64,000 nt of DNA from Polydactylus sextarius (taxonomy: Eukaryota > Chordata > Actinopteri > Polynemidae): positions 15,447,313 to 15,511,312 of the forward strand of contig CM028909.1 of the NCBI GenBank assembly GCA_016801845.1. Direction: 5' to 3'. Below the pieces are notes generated by a model that was not told the DNA's origin, did no database searches, and worked only from the letters and a program-made list of their open reading frames with translations. Shown one piece after another: positions 1 through 21,000 of this stretch (the stretch's first letter is position 1; each line of letters starts with the position of its first letter). Made by a program: the position numbers and the translations under genes.

Positions 1-384
1 TCCTAAGCCACATCACATCAGGAGTTGGACTGAAGAGGAGGAGAGAGGGAAGAAAGGGTTTAGCAAGATTGGGAATGATGAGGAGGAAAATGCAGCAAAA
101 TAAGGAAGATGATTAGAAGAGAGTGGAGGAATAGTAGTGTGTGATGGTGGTTACAAATGAGAGGAGGTGGACGTAGCGGACAAATGCAGGGAGAAGAGAA
201 GAAATACATTAAAATGGGAAGCAGAGTTGGCAGGAGAGAGCAGACGGTAGCACGAAGAGAACATGGGGAGGTAGGAGGAGGGGGCGAGATGGATTAGAGG
301 CAGGTAAGATTGATTAAAAAAAGCAAAGAAGTTTTCTGATTGATGGGGTCAGAAACACATACATATGCACACACAGACACTCAC

Positions 385-7629
<7,245 letters not shown>

Positions 7630-9974
7630 TGCTCACTGTCCCATCAAAGTCCCACCTGCTCACACACACACGTACAGTAGAATTCACACAGAGGGCAACC
7701 TCACATACAAACTCCTGCTGAGCAAGTGTGAGGCTATGTTTTCCTTTCAGGAGGCCTCAGCTTTGCTCAGTACATCTAGTTCCTCTTATCTTGTTGTTTT
7801 GTTTGTTTTGTTTTTTTTTTTATTTTTTTTCCCCGTCTCCTCCGTTAGGTCAAGTCCACGCCCTCCTGCTGGTCTCTACTCTGAAAGATAAAAGAGAAGG
7901 GGGGGAGTTGAGGGGATGACAGGAAGAACATAAAGGGGAGGAGAGAGAGGGGAGGAGCAGAGAGGAGCCATGTGTCAGAATGGGAGAAAAATTACCCTGC
8001 ACCATGTGGTCAGATCTATAGACAGACAGAGACATAGAGTTAACACACCAATCAAGAGTCAACAACACACATCGCAATTAAAAACCCCAGCAAATCACTG
8101 AACCTGTTCCTGAAACTTCATTTTAGTTAATTACATGAGCAGTTGCCCATATGGAAAGGCCATAACAAGAGTATTGTTATGAACAGAGTGTCCCAGAACC
8201 CAGATGGGCTGTGGAGAGACAAATGCCAACTGATAGTGTCAAATGAGATAATACACAAGACAGAAATTTGAAAATTAGATTGACTGGTCTGAATAGTTCA
8301 CAGTGTACTTTTGTGAGAGCACAGCGTTAAGTGTGCGCTAAAGATGCTATCAGTCCTGGTGAGTGAGGCGAACTACCCCTGCTAGGAGTCTATCCGTTCT
8401 CCATCTGTACTCTTGGAGTCAGTCCTCGCCACAACATGCAGCCTGTCCTCCCCCGCGGCACCACGTGGCGCAGCCCACTGACTGTTTACACTATTCAGTA
8501 TCACACACAAAGAACTGTTATAGCACACCATGATTAAGACGTACATGTGAGACAAAAGAAAATGGCGACAGCACGCTTGTTTGGCAGCTCTGCAGCAATG
8601 GCAGCCTGATTGAAAGAGTTTTGGCTCTGCACACTGTTATTTGTTTACAATGCCAACACTGAGTGATGGATGACCTTGACGAGCAAAGAAAGGTCAGAGA
8701 CAAGAGGAGATGAAGATATTGATGGAGACAAGTAGAGGGTAAGGGGAGGGTGGAGAGAGGTGATTACCATACTTTTTTTTTTTATCTAGTGGGTGATTGT
8801 GGGTTAATTACTGAATGTCTTACTATGTCATTTAGTGGAAAATGCACTGAACAATATTCCAGAAAAAGAAGCAGCAATGTAATAAAATGTGGGTGAATTA
8901 AAGATCAAACGAGATCTAAGTCCTTAATAAGACAGTTTACACTAAAAGCATTAGGATTAAATGAGCCATTACACTGACTTCACTTTCAAGTACACAGAGA
9001 GGGGGCAGAGGGAGGAGGGGTGACGTGTGGAGGACTTGTAGGTAAAATGAGAAGTAGAAAGGTTGGTTTGAATAGGAGAACAGAGGAGAAGCAAAGTGAA
9101 AGCAGAGAGGTGGGAGGTGATGGGAGGAGTGGAGGGATGTGGAAGGAGGGAAGGAGGAGGAGAAGGAATGACAAAGGGTGACAGCTGTGACGTTAATCCT
9201 AGTCATCCACTTGCATTAACGCACACACATGTGCATGCTCTTTTATTCAGTGTGCATTCTCTACTTCTGCATCTTCTTTCCCAGCCCTTGTATCAGATAG
9301 ACTGAAGTGGGCCATTTCCAGCAATCTGGTCTCAAACTGACTTGTCCTTAATGCCGTTGGAAGCAGATGAATGAAGCGGTGCTGGGTGGGGAATTAGCGC
9401 AAGTGTTAATGTGATCTAGGGTGGGAGCTGGTCTATCAGTGCCTTTTCTTAAGAGACAGTGAAGGAAAGCTGAGTGGAGCAAAGCAGGACACTGATTAAT
9501 GATTTTGCAGGTCGTAGCTTGTCATGCCGCCATTCTCAATTCACCAAGGGACTGTGCTGCACATGCATAAGCCGGCACACGCACACTCAGTCAGACACTC
9601 GTGGGGGACACATGCAAAGAAGGTTGTAATGCATGGATGGATAGACAGTGAAGAAGGAAAGCAGACAGACACACACCTCAAGTGGTTTGACAGAAGAGAT
9701 CAGACAAATAAAAGGGCATGGTCCAGTGGGCTCCAGTCAAGAGGTAGACTGTGCCAAAGAATATTCCAGTCATGGTGAGTAGGAGCAGTAAAGGGGAACA
9801 CTATAATGGGTTGGCATGTGTGTGACGGAGAGACTTAGTGTGGGGGAGACTCAGACAGACAGACAGACAGTGAGAGAGAGTTGTATGGACGGCTGCCATG
9901 TAATGGGGCCAACTCTGCCACCCAAACATGCTGATAGCAGAGACTGATGTGGCCTGAGACACACTAGCACAAAT

Positions 9975-9999
9975 ACACACACACACACACACACACACA
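9975..9999. repeat. (CA)n microsatellite
   Basis: A short CA tract of about 25 bp in non-coding DNA. Confidence 0.85.
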
Positions 10000-10731
10000 G
10001 TGACACACTTCCAAGCTGTGCGCATAGCATGGAGCCTTGTGGTCGCTCCATTATCACAGGGGTGAGAGACACTGACATTGAAGCAGATGCCTGATTTCAC
10101 TTCTTCAGGGTGTCCGCTGTGCAGCTGTCAGCGATCCAATCCCAGTCCTGTTACCTGCTTCATTGGACAGGGTCACAGGTCACGCTTTGGATTGCTGCTT
10201 GTAGCTGGGCTGAGATGACCCATCACTATGTTTCTGAGTGCTTTTAAAAACTATTATCACTGCTGGGGGTGACATTGGGTGTCATCAAAAGTCACTCAAT
10301 CACAGGAAGAGTGTAGAGTGTGCAGGGTTGTGCTGTGATTTTAGGGTGTGGTTGTTTCTTTTTTGTTTTCTTTTTTTTCTACAAAAAAGCCTGGTTGCAG
10401 AAAATTAGCCACCAGCAGGCTACAGATCAAACAGGCCAAATCAGCCAAGTCAATTTTGCAACTCCTTAATTATTCATGGATTCATTCTCTGAGGCATTTA
10501 GCTTAGAAAAATACAAAAAAAAATGTATATTGTGCTATTAGTGTTGCTACTATTAGTAGAGTTAAATTGCTTTGTGATGCCACTGTGATGTTTAATCCCT
10601 TCATCATCCATTAGACATAAAATTCACACTCAAGTCTCCTGCAAAATGTAGCAATTAGCATTAAGTAGACAAGTTGGGCGTTGCCTTGGACTTCCAATGC
10701 TGAATTGGCTCTTATATCCGTGTGTGTGATT

Positions 10732-10780
10732 GTGGGGGGGTGTGTGGGTGGGTGGGTGGGCGGGTGGGTGGGTTAGGGGG
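10732..10780 (+). repeat. G-rich (GGGT)n tract, possible G-quadruplex
   Basis: The plus strand has at least seven runs of three or more G separated by one to three bases, mostly GGGT units with one GGGC. This meets the usual G3+N1-7 pattern for a quadruplex on the plus strand. No gene is assigned nearby. Confidence 0.8.
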
Positions 10781-11061
10781 CAAAACACACCAGATCAAAG
10801 CTCAAGAGTCAAATCATGTTCTGAAGTTCACACATATTCTGATCTGATGATGCCAACCACCCACGTACAAACACAAACACGAAAGGTTTACTATTTGCTT
10901 CATATCCTCATGCATCCGCGTGAGGAGCTTCTGCAATGATGAATGAAACCTGGTATGTTTTCACTCATCACAGCGCAGAGCTGTGCAAACATTAATTCTG
11001 CAAGGACCCTCTATACTTTGATTAGATGTGTTGCTCGATTGGATTCTACTGCGTGTGAGCA

Positions 11062-11064
<3 letters not shown>

Positions 11065-11100
<36 letters not shown>
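11065..11100. repeat. (GT)n microsatellite
   Basis: About 36 bp of GT in non-coding DNA. Confidence 0.9.
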
Positions 11101-11101
<1 letters not shown>

Positions 11102-14100
11102 CGTATTCACACATGTGTGTAGGTCTTGCGTGTTGTCATGCCTTGCTTTTAAATATTAACTACCTCCAGCTGTGAAGACGTGTAGGGGATGTGGAGGGTG
11201 TGGAGGGTGCAGGATGGAAGGAGGAGGGGGAGAAAAATAAACGAATACATGCCCCCTTTACCCCCACCTCTTCCCTCAGGGTTCGTCTGTCTGAAGAAGC
11301 GTCAGGCTGACGAGAGACAGATGATGGGACAGCGAAAAGATAGTGATTTCAACGTAAATAAAGAGAGCACTCACCAAGACAAATGGACTGATGCTGTTAT
11401 GACATTAACAGGAGAAGGGCAGTGAAAAATTATAAGGGTCAACAGATACTAAAAGTAGAGAGGGTGGGTCTGAGGAACAAGGTTGTGCTGGTGGGGGGTA
11501 GGTGATCAGGCCCCCTAAAGAGTGAATTATTCATAGAAATATCCTTCCTGTCGGCACAATTTGCCCTAAATTCACCCAAATTCATAATTCATTTCCACCT
11601 CTTGCCATATATTTGGGCTGGTCCCAGACTGATGCCGTCCATCTAAACCTGCTGTCTTTGGTGTGGATGTCTGATTCTCTCCATCACATCAACGGGTCAT
11701 ACTTAATGCATGAGCCTGTTGCAATGAGACAAGTCTCAGACTGACTTCACTGTCACTACAGCAGAAAAATACCACAAATCATGTGAAATAATACCAGCTA
11801 CCTGTTTCTCCTGCGCTCCAAAATTCACTGCATAACACAGACATGTAGTCCATCATTTACGACAGTGAGTATTGCATTTTGTACAAGCCTTCCTCACATT
11901 TTCTAAAAGTGTTTCTACTTACACTTATAACCAACACTTATGAGAGGAGCAGTCTAAGAACGATGAGTGCCCATTTTCCTGTCACCCTTTTATCACTCTT
12001 CTCCTCTCTCATCCTCCTTGGTAGGTGACACTAAAAGCTTTCTTCAGTAATCACCTTTAACAATACGTTTCATAGTCTATTTTCCTGTCCTCTACTTCTC
12101 ACCATCTACATATTCAACACCTTTTTGCAATTTAATAAACAGCTGTGGTAGCACTCTGGGCTTGGACAATAAGCACTGTGACTGATGAATTCAATATTTG
12201 CAATTTTAATGAAAAAAAAGCTTTACGCCACAGTGGGAAGCCAATATTTCTCTAATGCCTGTACTCGTTATTTAAAAGGCCAAGTAACATGTGTTTGAAG
12301 ACTGATGATCCATGGTCAAGTACAAGTGGAAATTTACCAGTAGAAAATCTGCAATCAGGATACCCCGACAGCCTATTTATCAATACATCGATTAGCATAA
12401 GCTTGGCTGTTGGATACTTTGCTACTCCCACTGGTGTCAAATGGAGAGATACAACACACGCCATATTTCTCACAGTTTTCAACGCCTGCATCTCTTTCAA
12501 AAGACCACACCTCAAACCCACCACCTCGTGTTTTGTCAAGGGTTAGGGGGTTAATATCGTAGTGACACAAAGCTGGAAAAAATAAAGGTTGTCGAAGGAG
12601 CCGTGAGGGCAACCGCCCACTCTCCCTCTCCTGGTTGCCTTGACAACAGGATCTCCACTCAGCATCCCCCCTTGTACATACAAATTCAGTTATTCACACA
12701 CATGGACACTAACAGGTTTGCAGTATCACTTACATATGCGCAAGCACGTATGTTCACTCGCTCACACATTCGTGCATCTACAGACACACGCAATCATACA
12801 CGTTCATGTTTAAGTACAAATATTAGATTGGTTCACCTCTACACTAAGGAGACATACTTGAACTGACAAGTGGACACATGAGGCGCAAGAAACATTCAGA
12901 CTTGCTAGAAAATGTTTAAGTTAATCAAAGATGTATAAGGTCAAATCATTCACAGATTTATTCAAGATTTCTAGCCTCTGCTCCAATTATCAAATCCTCC
13001 TCCTTCTCTCTCCTTGGTACACCAATAAACACACACTGTCATCCCTCCTACCGCTACAACTGTAAGAGAAGCTACCTCTGGCGTGATTTATTTATTGATG
13101 TTTTCCCCCTTAAGACACAATGGGAATGGTAGAATAAAAGAAGTGGTGAATAATTCAAGGAGAAGGGAGTGGACTCATTAAGACATCCGTGAGGGCTGGA
13201 AAAAGATAGAGGAGAGGAGGATGGAGGGATGGAGGGAGGAAAACTGACAAAGAGAAAGAAGGTCAAGACCGGTGGGAGATCAAAGGCAGGGTTGACAGCA
13301 AAGTCGACAACAAAAAAATCTGAAAAATTGATAGAAAGTGAAAAGGAAGAGGGAAAGAAGTGCAATGGTAAGAACAAAGTCAACAACAAAAAAGAAGTGT
13401 AATGATAGACGTGAAGAAAAGTGAGAGATATGGAGATTATGGGATCATTGACCAGTAAAAGCCCTAACGGTAATACAAGGGTGTTACCCTAATGTAACAG
13501 TGTATCAGATTCCCTTTATGTGTGTGTGTCAATGTGTGTATCAGTAAAGATCAGACTGTGTGTCAGCAGGTCAGCTAATCTCTCTTGTCAGCTAATGGAG
13601 CTGGTCTTGCAGATGGAGTGCCACCTCCAGTCCTCTCTGCTCTCTGCTTGCATGTTCACTGATGCTCTCTTCAGTAAACAACTGATAAGGTAATTTGCTT
13701 ATTGTATGTCTGTCTAGTATCAATAAATACACGCAAAAAATAAACAGGATGGAGCAGAGAGGTAGTAGTAACAATAATAACAGTAGACATTTGAACAGAA
13801 TGTTTAAATTGATTCGATATTTATTTTAAATAAAATGATTAGAGAAAAAAGAAGAAATTTTAAAAGCACACAAGAGAACAAATCAATTTTTTGTATGCTA
13901 ATTGAGAGACATGTGCAGTCTCTATGTACACACTGTATGCACACACACACACACGCACATAAACATGCAGTCTTGCCCGTGGGTATCATTTGCTTCATTA
14001 GCAGCAGCATCAGTCAGATTGTATGCCTACAGCACAAAGCCTGCTAATTACAGACACACCCTTGGTGTCATGCAGAAATATAATATGTGATGCATATAAA

Positions 14101-16726
14101 CACGTCCATCAGCACGTTGTTGTACGCTCTGTGAGCAGGAGGAACATGCAATGATGAACATGTACAGTTTATGAAGATACTTTTTTTGTGGATGAACGGT
14201 TTAGAGTCCATACATTAGCTTGTGCAAAGAAGGGCAATCATGACATTATGAAATTATGTGGAAAAGCTATTAGGAGTGACCTTCTCTCTCCCTCCTCCCT
14301 GCTTCTTTACATCTCCTGCTGCATCCCACAGTCCTCGCTTTCTCTCTCTCTTTATCTCTCGCAGTCAGCCTCTCCTCTTTTCTCCAGCTCCTCTGGAGCT
14401 AACAGCCTACCTTGTGTTTCTTCTTATTTTGATGTGCATTTTGACCTTCACTTTTCTTTTTCTTTACCATCATGTTGACATATGCTGTTTGGAAACGAAG
14501 CTCAGTGAAGATTGTTCAATATATACATGTATGAATGTGGCCATTCATCCCTTGGAGAGAAAAATTAGAGGGAGATCAGTCAGAGGGGGAAGAGACCATT
14601 TTATGTGTGTGTGTGTGTGCACTCTAGTGAAGCCTTTGGGGATCAAACTGGAGCCAGACAGGCCAGTAAAAAGAAGCTGACATCAGTATAGTATTTGTCA
14701 GTTAGCCCTGAAACCAAATGCAGCAGTTTAATACATAACCAGCAACACGGCAAAGCAGTGTGTAACAGTGCCACAAAGAAATCAGCCAGTGAAGCAGATG
14801 CTGAAATAGCCATACTATGTCACATATGTGAAAGCATTTACATGATTTAATGTTTATTTTTACAAACAGGTCACATTGTTATTCATGTAGCCATGCATAA
14901 ACAATATGTAAAGCAGCAAAAGAAACAGCTGTATATGCCTAAGATTATGTGATGAGCCTAAGGTGTGAATGGGAGCATGTGTTCACTTGCACGTGTGTGT
15001 GTGTGTGTGTCTGGGTTGCATCAAGTGAAGATCTGTAAGTGGGGGAAGCCTTGTCGTCGCTGTTACAGGTAGTGAAGAGAGATCTTATGCATTCAGTCAT
15101 TTAGCAGACAGAGAGAGGAGGGAAGGAGGCGGGAGTGGTCCCATGGGTGAGGTGATAAGTGGCCCATATAGCGATGGAGGACACAGCTGCCAGTGACTTG
15201 TGTGACAAGCAAGGACACATGGTCGCCTCCGTTGGGAAAATCAGCATGCCACGCCCTGAGGAGGGGGAGGGAGTGTATACGTGACCTCCAACCTCCAACA
15301 CAACAGGTTCGATATTTGAGAAACTTAATCCTCAGAGAGGGGGAAAAAACATCAGGAAATTGTAACATCTAGAGAGATTTCTATGTCCACGTCTTTGTTT
15401 TTCAGGTTTTTAGCCACGGGTGAATTTTTATATTTTAAAAAAAAAAAAGTCATTTTTGTGTTTAAGCTTCCCAGCAGACAGCTTATTGCTAAGATTTAGA
15501 GTTTTGTGAAAAGATTTGGCAAGGTCTCCTTAGATTGGATCCAATCCTGGCTTTTCTACCACTTCAGGGAAATGAGCTACTGGCAGGACAAGGTCACTCA
15601 TAGTGCTTTGCTAATGCATTTGCATGGAAGGACACTAGTGGCTCAACTGTGGGAAAATGGATGGATTTTATTTTCTCCTAGCCTGATACTACATACATAT
15701 ATGTGTGTGCATGTAAACAATTGCACATTTTCAGCAACAACAAAAACAAACTAAAATAGCCTGAGCATAACCAGTCAAATACAGGTTAACTCACTGTACT
15801 AGTAACAAAAAACTCACAGGACCTGGTGATTGACATCTTCAGAATTATTAACCAGGTCAGAGCTTCTTAGCGATCCCATTAACTTTGTTAAAAGTTGCAA
15901 AAGCAGCACTTCCCTTTAAGTGCTCCTCATCTAATCAAATACTTGGTCTTCTGGGGATGAGTCAGGAGATGAAGCTCTAGTAAATGCCTTTGGAGTGGAA
16001 ACAGGAGAAAGCAAGCAGCTGATTGAATAGGGATGAGAAGGAACGAGCAAACAAGTGAAAGAGGAAATGAAGTGTAGTGTTTTTGAAACAGTCTGGTCCA
16101 AGATCGAATTAAAAAAAATTATCACAGCTCGATAAACTAAGGAACAATTTATCTAACATAACTCCACTTTCCAACAGTCTGTCGTCTGTTGGCACACAAC
16201 TCGAAGTACATTTAATATAAGCGCTAACATTCAGACTAAGTAATTTTATTGATTTGTTTGTTGTCCAGTATGGAAATCTTTTATCTTTTTTTTTTTCTTC
16301 CTGCTGTGTTTGCACTTTGCTGTATTCCTTTTATGCTTCACACTCTCACCCTACACACTGCAGAGACAAGTCAGTCTGTTAGATTTACTGTATCTGTGCG
16401 AATTCAAGATATTTTCAGTCAGACTCACTGAACTTCAAACATCACTTCATATGGTTTGAGTTGAGCTGAGAAGGTGTGTTGTGTTTATTCTGCAGTAATT
16501 TCACATTAATCTCTACATTTGACAACAATCTGATGTTAAACGTGTTTAATATACTATGATGCAAGATGGCGATAAGTTTTGCTTTTCTTTCAGCAGTAAC
16601 TGCAGATTTTATTATTAGTATTACATAAGCGGGCTCAGAAAACCACTGGAGTTGCTGAACGTTTCTTCGTCAGCTGGTTTCTGCCTCTCTTACCTCTTTG
16701 TGTCAAACAGCAAAGCTCCCACATGA

Positions 16727-16736
<10 letters not shown>

Positions 16737-16757
<21 letters not shown>

Positions 16758-16787
16758 GCATGCGCACGCACACACACACACACACAC
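16737..16787. repeat. (CA)n microsatellite with CGCATGCGCACG interruption
   Basis: Two CA tracts are separated by an alternating purine-pyrimidine insert (cgcatgcgcacg). The whole ~50 bp is alternating and a candidate for Z-DNA. Confidence 0.9.
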
Positions 16788-17125
16788 TCTCGAATCTGGA
16801 CACACGCCCTTGCACAAACAGACACACGCAGCAGACGGCAGGTTGGTTTGAGTAATTGTCTGGCAAGACAAGTCAGTTTAAAGAGATAAGTCTCCCATTC
16901 AGATAGAGGTGAGAGAGGATAAAAGGTAGCAGGGAAACATGGGAAACAGAGTTTGCATGGTGATGTGGCTGCTGGGCTTTATACACAGGTGCAGTTTACT
17001 TTTAGTTAACACATAACCTATGCATGTGTGTGTATGTATGTGTGTGTGTCTGTGTGTGTGTGTCTGTGTGCTCAGATTGGATGTGACAGGTCAGTATTGT
17101 TATACATGACTCATTTTCATTATTG

Positions 17126-17128
<3 letters not shown>

Positions 17129-17179
<51 letters not shown>
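17129..17179. repeat. (GT)n microsatellite
   Basis: About 51 bp of GT. A more interrupted GT-rich patch lies just before it at about 17025-17072. Confidence 0.92.
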
Positions 17180-17181
<2 letters not shown>

Positions 17182-18000
17182 CCATGCATTTATGTGTGCA
17201 TATGTGTGTGCGGGGTCTAGGTGTCAATACCCCTGGCTCACATTCCTTTTCTCACCCTGCTATCACCATGACAACCTCCTGACTCCAGCTCAGCCGCACA
17301 CAGCAAATATTTCTCTCCCATCCCCCTTCCACATGTACACCATACCCCCAACCCACCCACCCCTCCACTCGCTCTCCCTCTCCCTCTTCCTCTGTCATTT
17401 ATACGTACTTTATCCTCCCTACCTTCATCTCATCGTCTCTATCTCCAACTCCTGCCTTCTTCCAGTTCCCCTGCTATGCCCTATCCATACATGAAAGAGT
17501 TCCCCCTTCCTGACATCTTCCTGTCATATTTCCCGAAAATCTATCTTTTATTTGCACTCCCCTCTCTCTTTTACTTCTGTTCTCTGCTCCCTGCTGATTG
17601 TCTCTTACTCTTTATATCAATATGAAACTGTCTTTTTCTCCTTGTGAACTCTTTTTTTCTCCCTCACCCTTCCCTCCCAGTCTTATATGGAGAAAGAAGC
17701 ATATGGAGCACCATCTTCCATCTGTCTTACGCTACATCTTCATTACAACAACCCAGCCAAGATCATACGCAATACAATTACAGGTAGTATTCTATCAGCC
17801 TCTGCCATCAACTTTTATCAAGCCACACGGAGACTGTCCAGCAGTCTAAGGGGAAATTTGCAGACTGGCACAGCATCGATACAATCCATCGACCCTACGT
17901 AACTGACTAACTCCCATCGCATCTGTTATCATTATCATCAGCAAACCATTTCAGCTGTGTAACTAAATCCAATCATTACCAATATAGTCCACAGCGGAGA

Positions 18001-21000
18001 TCTATTTGAGGCGGAGCAGCTTGTGCTCTCCAGCAGAGGAGGGCCAGTCTCCATCAAAGGCTGCAGTGTTATCTGAGGCGCACAGCCACGTCTCTGCTGC
18101 AGACCCTCGGCTCTGCAAATCCCCCTCCCCACATCTGTACGCAGCTCCAGCCCATCCATGCATTAGTGTGTAGTGGCGCTAAGAGATCAAGGACATGACA
18201 TTTTCCGGAACGTAAAGCAATTTTCAGCAAGACGCAGTATGAAAGGAAATAAACTGACAACCTGTTCCATCCTGTCTGTGTCTATGTGTGCGCATCATTT
18301 CCCATTAGGTATTTACAGGGAGTGACAAGCATACCTGGTTTTATCTATTCCAGGTAGCAGACAGAATGAATAAGCAAAAAAATGAATAAATAAAATGAGG
18401 TTGCTGTTTCATCTCTTTTCTATTTATATTGTTTTTGCAGAGCTTCACCTACTCTCCGTGTCTCATCTTCTCCCGCATTATCTTTTCAATTCCCCTCCTC
18501 TTCCTCCTGGGGTATTGCCCCATATACTGAAGTCCCAGCTGTGGCCACAGCTCCACCACACTCGCTCATCTTTGTTTCTCTTCTTGTACTGCCTCAGTTA
18601 TGAGAGATGGCAGAAAGGATTCGGCCCTAATTCCAACAAGCGGAAAACGAGAAAGAGGAAAAACAGCGGTGGAAGACGTGGTGACCTTTCCCTATGGCTA
18701 CCAGTTGATGAGCTTTTCATAGAAAGTTAGGCCAACAAGGTCTGACAATCTACATTACACACACATAAAACAAAGATGCTTTTGGTCAGCTGCTGGTACT
18801 CTTGTATATCTTAATAATGGAGCAACACACATACTGTAACACACACCCTCTGATGGAGGAAATAGACCGGTGGCAATATTCCAGTATTCCCAGTCCTCTG
18901 CTATAATGGCAGCTATCTAAATCATCTCCATCCCATGATAGCATGAAGAAAAACCTGCTGATAGTGCGTTTTGTTATATAGGACACCCACACGGTACATC
19001 AGCAACTCCTGCCATTTATTAATAGATAAACAAACAAGGCTTTTGCATAACAACATTTTTTAAAATACCACAGAAATGTCTTTTTTTTCTCCTTCTCCTT
19101 CTTTAATTCAAGCTGATAGGACAAAACAGCTTTTCTGACACTTTTGGAGGCAGATGAGCCCTGCAGCCGCGCTGAGAGGCCAACACACAGCAAACAGTAT
19201 GTGTGACAGCCGCAAGGCCAGTGACATCCCTGTCGCTAACATTTACTGTTGGGTTGTTTGTCCCTTTCTGAACCACAGACTGGACAAGACAAGGTTCACT
19301 ACACATTCATATGTAAAACACAAACTTGTCTGGACCACTTCACGGAGGAGAGACAGATAAAGGAATGGAAAAGACAGAAGGGACGGGGGAAGGGAAGAAG
19401 AGAAAAACGAGAGTTACGAGGATGTATAAAGATGGGTGATATATGGCAACCGCTGAAGTCATGGCTGCAGTGAACATGTGCTGATTTAATCCTGTCAGTT
19501 CAGGTTGTACACAGCTTTGTTATCTGTGTTTGAGCTTGTGTTCCTTTTATTTAATTAGTGTCACAGAATCGCTCATTACACAGACTGAGAAGATGCAGGT
19601 GAGTGTGTGAGTGTGTGTGTGTACTTGGCAGGTGTGCATCTTCCTCTGCATACACTGACATTTCAGTCACTACAGGATCTTGGTCCTTTACCCTCCCATC
19701 TTTTACTGTATCTCTACATCTTTCTCTCTTTCTTTTCCAAAATGTTATTTTCCCCCCACGTTCTTGCTCTTCGCCCTCAGCAGCATCACAATTAGATGGA
19801 ACAATCAACACAGTTAAAAGGTTAGAGATAATAAAGACTTTTTTCTTTCACTTTTTCTACTTCATTTTCTCTGCTGCATGTTCTTCTGCCCCACCCCATC
19901 GAATAAGGCCTGGAGGATGACGCCTTTGCTTATGTGTATAATTACCTCATTAAACTCGTTAACAATACCCGGGCCCTCTGTCTATTCTCTCCTGCTTCTC
20001 TCTTTATCTTTGTGCCATTTGTTTTCTTCTTTGTCTATTCACTGCTCACCTCCCTCCTCCCTCTGCCCAAAGTATGACATCTCCACCCCTAAATAAATAT
20101 TTTCTCTTGGGGGTTGTGTCTTTTATCTTTTCCGCTTAACAATAAGCCTTACCCCATGTTTCCTTATCGCTCCCTGATGCACCTGTCACTTTTCTCTTCA
20201 GTACAGATTTCAACAAATAGTTAACAAAAAATTTCTGCATGAATGAAGGTATGCTTTGTAAGTTTATCCAACAGAACAGAAAAAAAAACAAAACAAAAAA
20301 CAAAGCACATTAGCTCAGTTCTTCTCACTGTGTAACCGAGCACGACGGCTGATGTAAACAGACAGTTTTATTGCTAAATATAGTCGCATTATTGCAGCTC
20401 GAGCCCTGCACCACACTCACTGTAGCGCTATGCCCAATTACCTCTGATCAATTCAGAGAGCAAACTCAAACAACTACAACACCAACCTGATTTAAAAACA
20501 CACAAGTCGAAATTCACAATAGGTTTACAAGACCTGATCCACAGACCTGCTCTCTTCAGGTGTGTGTGGAGTATGTAGCAGGCTAGCATGGCCTCATTTA
20601 GTCTGTCTATGAGTAGATGTAGGTCATAAGTAGTAAAGGCAACATAATAGGTTACATAAATCCTTATTTTACTGTGTGAAGTTTCTGTGACATGCTAATT
20701 ATTTGAAACTTGGCCAAAAAGATATAATAAGATAGGGGACATCCCAAAATACACTCAGCAGAAGGCTCACTGAACAGGTTGCCAAATTGAAATGTGTTTA
20801 TTTTCTATCCAATAATGATGAATAAGTGTGAAGTGTGAGCACAGCCTGTGTGACTCTATGTGACTAGCAGATTATATACATTACTTGCAATGCAAATTGT
20901 GCTTAATATAAATGGCAGTGATGGCAGTAGCAGAGAAATAAGCCATAACACTGTTATTGTGTGTCACTCTCACAGTTTATAAGTGTTTGGTAAAAACTCT

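Larger units (their letters stand above)
7630..18000. other. Non-coding DNA upstream of the l1cam start codon, proximal part
   Basis: I find no credible coding exon. The stretch probably includes 5' UTR exon sequence, an upstream intron or the l1cam promoter, but I cannot place a transcription start. Features seen are (CA)n or (GT)n tracts at 9975-9999, 11065-11100, 16737-16787 and 17129-17179, a GGGT-rich tract at 10732-10780, and a short GC-rich patch near 8437-8480 with several CpGs and an E-box CACGTG. Confidence 0.5.

Noticed and set aside
1..384. Second half of l1cam Ig3
   Set aside because: No minus-strand segment here reads as the expected Ig3 C-terminal half with splice sites. It must lie further left.
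14258..14680. 140-codon open frame on the plus strand
   Set aside because: The translation is pyrimidine-tract serine/leucine/phenylalanine sequence and a GT repeat. There is no sign of protein conservation.
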